Part shown: positions 62,401 to 64,000 of the stretch, piece after piece | Position numbering within the stretch: position 1 is the stretch's first letter | Layout: each line of letters starts with the position of its first letter | NCBI RefSeq assembly: GCF_037102585.1 | Contig: NW_027043820.1 | Location: 1,026,501 to 1,090,500 of the forward strand | DNA from: Saccharomycopsis crataegensis | Lineage: Eukaryota; Ascomycota; Saccharomycetes; Ascoideales; Saccharomycopsidaceae | Direction of reading: 5' to 3' | DNA length: 64,000 bases | Notes under the pieces: generated by a model | Told to the model about the DNA's origin: nothing | Databases searched by the model: none | What the model saw: only the letters and a program-made list of their open reading frames with translations | Position numbers and translations under genes: made by a program

Positions 62401-62755
62401 TGATTGTCAAGTTCGAGATGACCCCGGCCAAATCACAGGCCATGTAAGGAAGCACGAGAAATGTGTCAAATGGGTCGCTATTATTGGCGGCTTTGTCATC
62501 CATTATCGACACAACCTCGAGGACCTGGAGTAGGTTCTTATGTTTTAATGCTTTCAAAGCAACAATCTCTCGTATGGACGTAATATGAAACCCCTGTGAG
62601 GAATCACTGTTAATAAGCTTCTTTATTGCTACCAACATTCGAGGCAGTCTTCGTTGGCGAGCCTTAACGACTAAACCAAAAGTTCCTTCCCCAATTTGAT
62701 CAAGCACATCGTAACCTGGTAATTGAATGTTATTCAGGGTCAACTGTTGGGCCAT
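59450..62755 (-). CDS. BUR1: CDK9-type kinase Bur1 (Crk1-like)
   Basis: This cyclin-dependent kinase phosphorylates the RNA polymerase II CTD and Spt5 during elongation. It has 1101 residues, much longer than S. cerevisiae Bur1 (657) because of a Ser/Asn-rich tail. The kinase domain (about 15-345) has IGEGTFGLVVKAR, VAIKK, the PITAIRE-like HITSIRE, HRDIKTANI, DFGLTRKY, the T-loop threonine in HPMTNLVVARWYRAPE, and a large GSSDLDQLNEIFKLVGSP block. An insert (QGPAPVKNEGHGGGLH) sits in the activation segment, as in BUR1 kinases. The tail ends with a repeated SHPYKNF element. It is divergent to SSN3. Confidence 0.92.
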   Translation of the reverse strand: MAQQLTLNNIQLPGYDVLDQIGEGTFGLVVKARQRRLPRMLVAIKKLINSDSSQGFHITSIREIVALKALKHKNLLQVLEVVSIMDDKAANNSDPFDTFLVLPYMACDLAGVISNLTITLKVPEIKNFMLQILNGLSYLHNNKFIHRDIKTANILISRNNLLKIADFGLTRKYQGPAPVKNEGHGGGLHPMTNLVVARWYRAPELLLGERCYTTSIDLWAVGCIFGEFYIRKPLLTGSSDLDQLNEIFKLVGSPTKGRMPLFDKLMEEKLLNKYSNGNKNMDILDLKKLKLKLEGNLVTKFGSTNMDPIAMSLFTKLLTLDPNKRFNAYNAMNHDWFKTDPLPCKRENIQPLESRHELDIKKERLARQKQQLLVPPQAANSNSQASPNSIKKLRSDNILDYLGVDELFNKPKFQNPLGNIRSRSNSNNSDTSTSRFRSNSNNSMKGLIPKSKMFSRDQKNDSTKKLLHPPGTKNQENLPQLQDLEARRGQKYLQPSSRSNSGLPKNDLSSDSPCHSYNSLNSNGAAHNIFTNSNRSLDSIALKSQKTTAQPPSSSLSQSFKHIANSAVSPSTATAISPPLKLNLRNGFTNDSNAIDPDLRNPDNITSSQTIRWNGSELNSTTNPLSTGSLISPSMERLSNTHGGYHIGDNDLRPKKLTKAGSEHFVQSSNGSAVESELPSTRLAHKLKFEAFIPKKGMLIQKDSCNSDDGTMINGGTNNNNPANLSSLSSQGLPRDLSSNSVSVVSSLPNFNFHTRNKSQASAKSLNLKLLNPAIVLKTKRSGSTNSMDDAESYYSTSSQVGFMSDAVSNANIIEEPVIHQVGNINKKMSDEADKRVYWKNDYNDANSSFHSQQASVGKYSPNKSSNVLDKSEASKSSNAPIDEDYELSETPKVNGLGILPKKKDGSNLTSTPLSMIHHIDSDLYFRSAKSLFMEPTPENKSCNLESLDGPITAAAAITPSKLRRSDSVGNLASILKLAMSESAPSTMAPSKVINDPIKTDVSKKLNIAITASTHNTFSSTKEISNLSEGCSSELNDTKLPQSSRSSFFFKLKKSSTPNNNNPTVDSHPYKNFTKMILEESTNTISSGEKKSHPYKNFGFG

Positions 62756-63145
62756 TGTCCATCTTAAGGTCTCCAGATCAATTCCCGAGACCCTGTTAAA
62801 AGAATCGGTAGCGCAGAATCAAGGAGAACAAGAAATTGTTAGTCAATCAACTAAGGCAAGCTTTCAAAAAAATAATTCCTGAGTAGTAGCCTTTTTTTTT
62901 TTTCTTTTCCTCTTCTTGTTTGTCTAAAACAGGAGCGGGAAGGATTGTTGTTGTTCTAAGGGTCGAATGTTATTCAATTTGCCCCAAAAAATTAAAAAAA
63001 AAAAAGGAAAAATTACTTCCACCGTGCCACACAATAGAATCAAAATTGTGAAACTGTCCGCTAAAAAAAGATAAATTTTAAAATAGAATATTTAAAATAA
63101 AGGCTTGAATAGATCAATTAATACAGAGGTGGTAATAATATCATC
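62756..63145. promoter_or_regulatory. Shared divergent promoter of BUR1 and SSN3
   Basis: 390 bp between two transcription-kinase start codons. A T-run is at 62892-62911 and A-runs at 62993-63005. No other gene lies between them. Confidence 0.6.
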
Positions 63146-64000
63146 ATGAACATACCCAGGAGCCAGCAGCCTTTGATGGCCGATAGCAGCACGTTGACCC
63201 TAGGGACTTACAAGCTTAGAAAGGATAACAGCAGGGTCTCTGTTCTCACCAAGTACGAGATCATCGGGTATATTGCCTCAGGAACTTATGGGCGGGTTTA
63301 TAAAGCCAAATCCAGAGATCCAAAGAAGCACGACAAGCTATACGCTATCAAGAAGTTCAAGGGGGACTCAAGAGACGGTGAAATTACTCATTACTCAGGG
63401 ATATCGCAGTCAGCATGCCGTGAGATGGCCCTTTGCCGCGAGTTGAACAACGAGAATATCACAGAGTTAATCGAAACCATATTAGAGAAAAAATGCATAT
63501 ATATGGTGAGTGTGTTTGCCGAGCATGATTTATTGCAAATCATTCATTATCATTCACAAAATGGCATGCGGCAAATTCCAGAAACTTCCATTAAATCCAT
63601 GATTTGGCAGATTCTCAATGGCGTGTCATTTCTACATCAAAATTGGGTTATTCACAGAGACTTGAAACCGGCTAATATTATGGTTACTTCAGATGGTGTG
63701 GTGAAGATCGGGGATTTGGGATTGGCAAGAAGATTCAATAACCCTTTGCAGACATTATTTGCTGGTGACAAAGTGGTGGTCACAATTTGGTATAGACTGC
63801 CAGAACTTCTATTAGGGGGCAGGCATTATACCCCAGCTATTGATTTGTGGTCTGTGGGATGTATATTAGGAGAATTACTAGCTCTAAGGCCAATGTTCAA
63901 AGGTGAAGAAGCAAAAATGGATAATAAAAAAAATGTTCCATTCCAAAAAAACCAAATGATGAAGATCATCGAAATAATGGGGTCTCCAACCGTGCTGAAA
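63146..64000 (+). CDS. SSN3: Mediator kinase Ssn3/Srb10 (CDK8), 5' part
   Basis: The first 285 codons of the CDK8-type kinase of the Mediator kinase module; the gene runs off the window. It starts at ATG 63146 with [35 protein letters not shown] is the glycine loop, AIKKF the lysine strand, and [12 protein letters not shown] the CDK8-type cyclin-binding helix. [11 protein letters not shown] and DLGLARRF (DLG as in yeast Ssn3) follow. Then [20 protein letters not shown], where x is CTG (63797-63799) at the invariant Ala of [19 protein letters not shown] confirms Ssn3. Confidence 0.95.
   Translation, partial: MNIPRSQQPLMADSSTLTLGTYKLRKDNSRVSVLTKYEIIGYIASGTYGRVYKAKSRDPKKHDKLYAIKKFKGDSRDGEITHYSGISQSACREMALCRELNNENITELIETILEKKCIYMVSVFAEHDLLQIIHYHSQNGMRQIPETSIKSMIWQILNGVSFLHQNWVIHRDLKPANIMVTSDGVVKIGDLGLARRFNNPLQTLFAGDKVVVTIWYRLPELLLGGRHYTPAIDLWSVGCILGELLALRPMFKGEEAKMDNKKNVPFQKNQMMKIIEIMGSPTVLK

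Overview
The window is nuclear DNA from a budding yeast (Saccharomycotina). The genes are compact and AT-rich, and the small introns carry TACTAAC-type branch points. A complex I subunit of the NDUFA11/B14.7 type at 18211-18810 rules out the complex-I-less Saccharomycetaceae. CTG codons are rare, and one falls exactly on the invariant alanine of the kinase APE motif in SSN3 (63797-63799). This suggests a lineage with reassigned CUG (CUG-Ser, or possibly CUG-Ala); I cannot name the species.

Layout. 1-1785: the 3' part of NOG2, with an H/ACA snoRNA-like structure in its intron, then MEH1. 1786-4465: a gene-poor stretch with tRNA-Gln, intron-containing tRNA-Ile and a family of dispersed repeats. 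4466-13818: HPM1, EMI1, MXR2, spliced ERV41, two unrecognised spliced genes, BUD32, COX5 and a spliced LYR-motif gene. 13819-16212: inverted copies of the same repeats, an ATG-less double zinc-knuckle ORF (LINE ORF1-like relic) and tRNA-Gly. 17058-25682: PTH1, the complex I subunit, a CoA-binding protein, CSM3, SEC15 and spliced PEX11. 26287-35853: a Zn2Cys6 regulator, EIS1 and an MNN1-family mannosyltransferase. 36199-37858: a coiled-coil gene broken by two in-frame stops, and a small spliced coiled-coil gene. 38966-53336: a GH76 protein, a phosphatase-like protein without the catalytic Cys, DOM34, SEH1, APC1, ALG7 and spliced SFA1. 54093-64000: a triple-BED-finger protein with a hAT-transposase-like segment, a 2-kb gene-free stretch, an MRS2-family magnesium channel, and BUR1 head-to-head with SSN3, which runs off the window.

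Most genes are single-copy housekeeping genes on both strands with no operon-like logic. Functional groupings are loose: cell wall and glycosylation (ALG7, MNN1 family, GH76), mitochondria (COX5, complex I, LYR protein, MRS2 family, EMI1) and cell cycle or transcription control (CSM3, APC1, BUR1, SSN3). Many reading frames open at non-ATG codons, so I moved starts to the first sensible ATG or rebuilt exons where splice signals and protein homology agreed. Family assignments rest on remembered family motifs, because no database search was possible.
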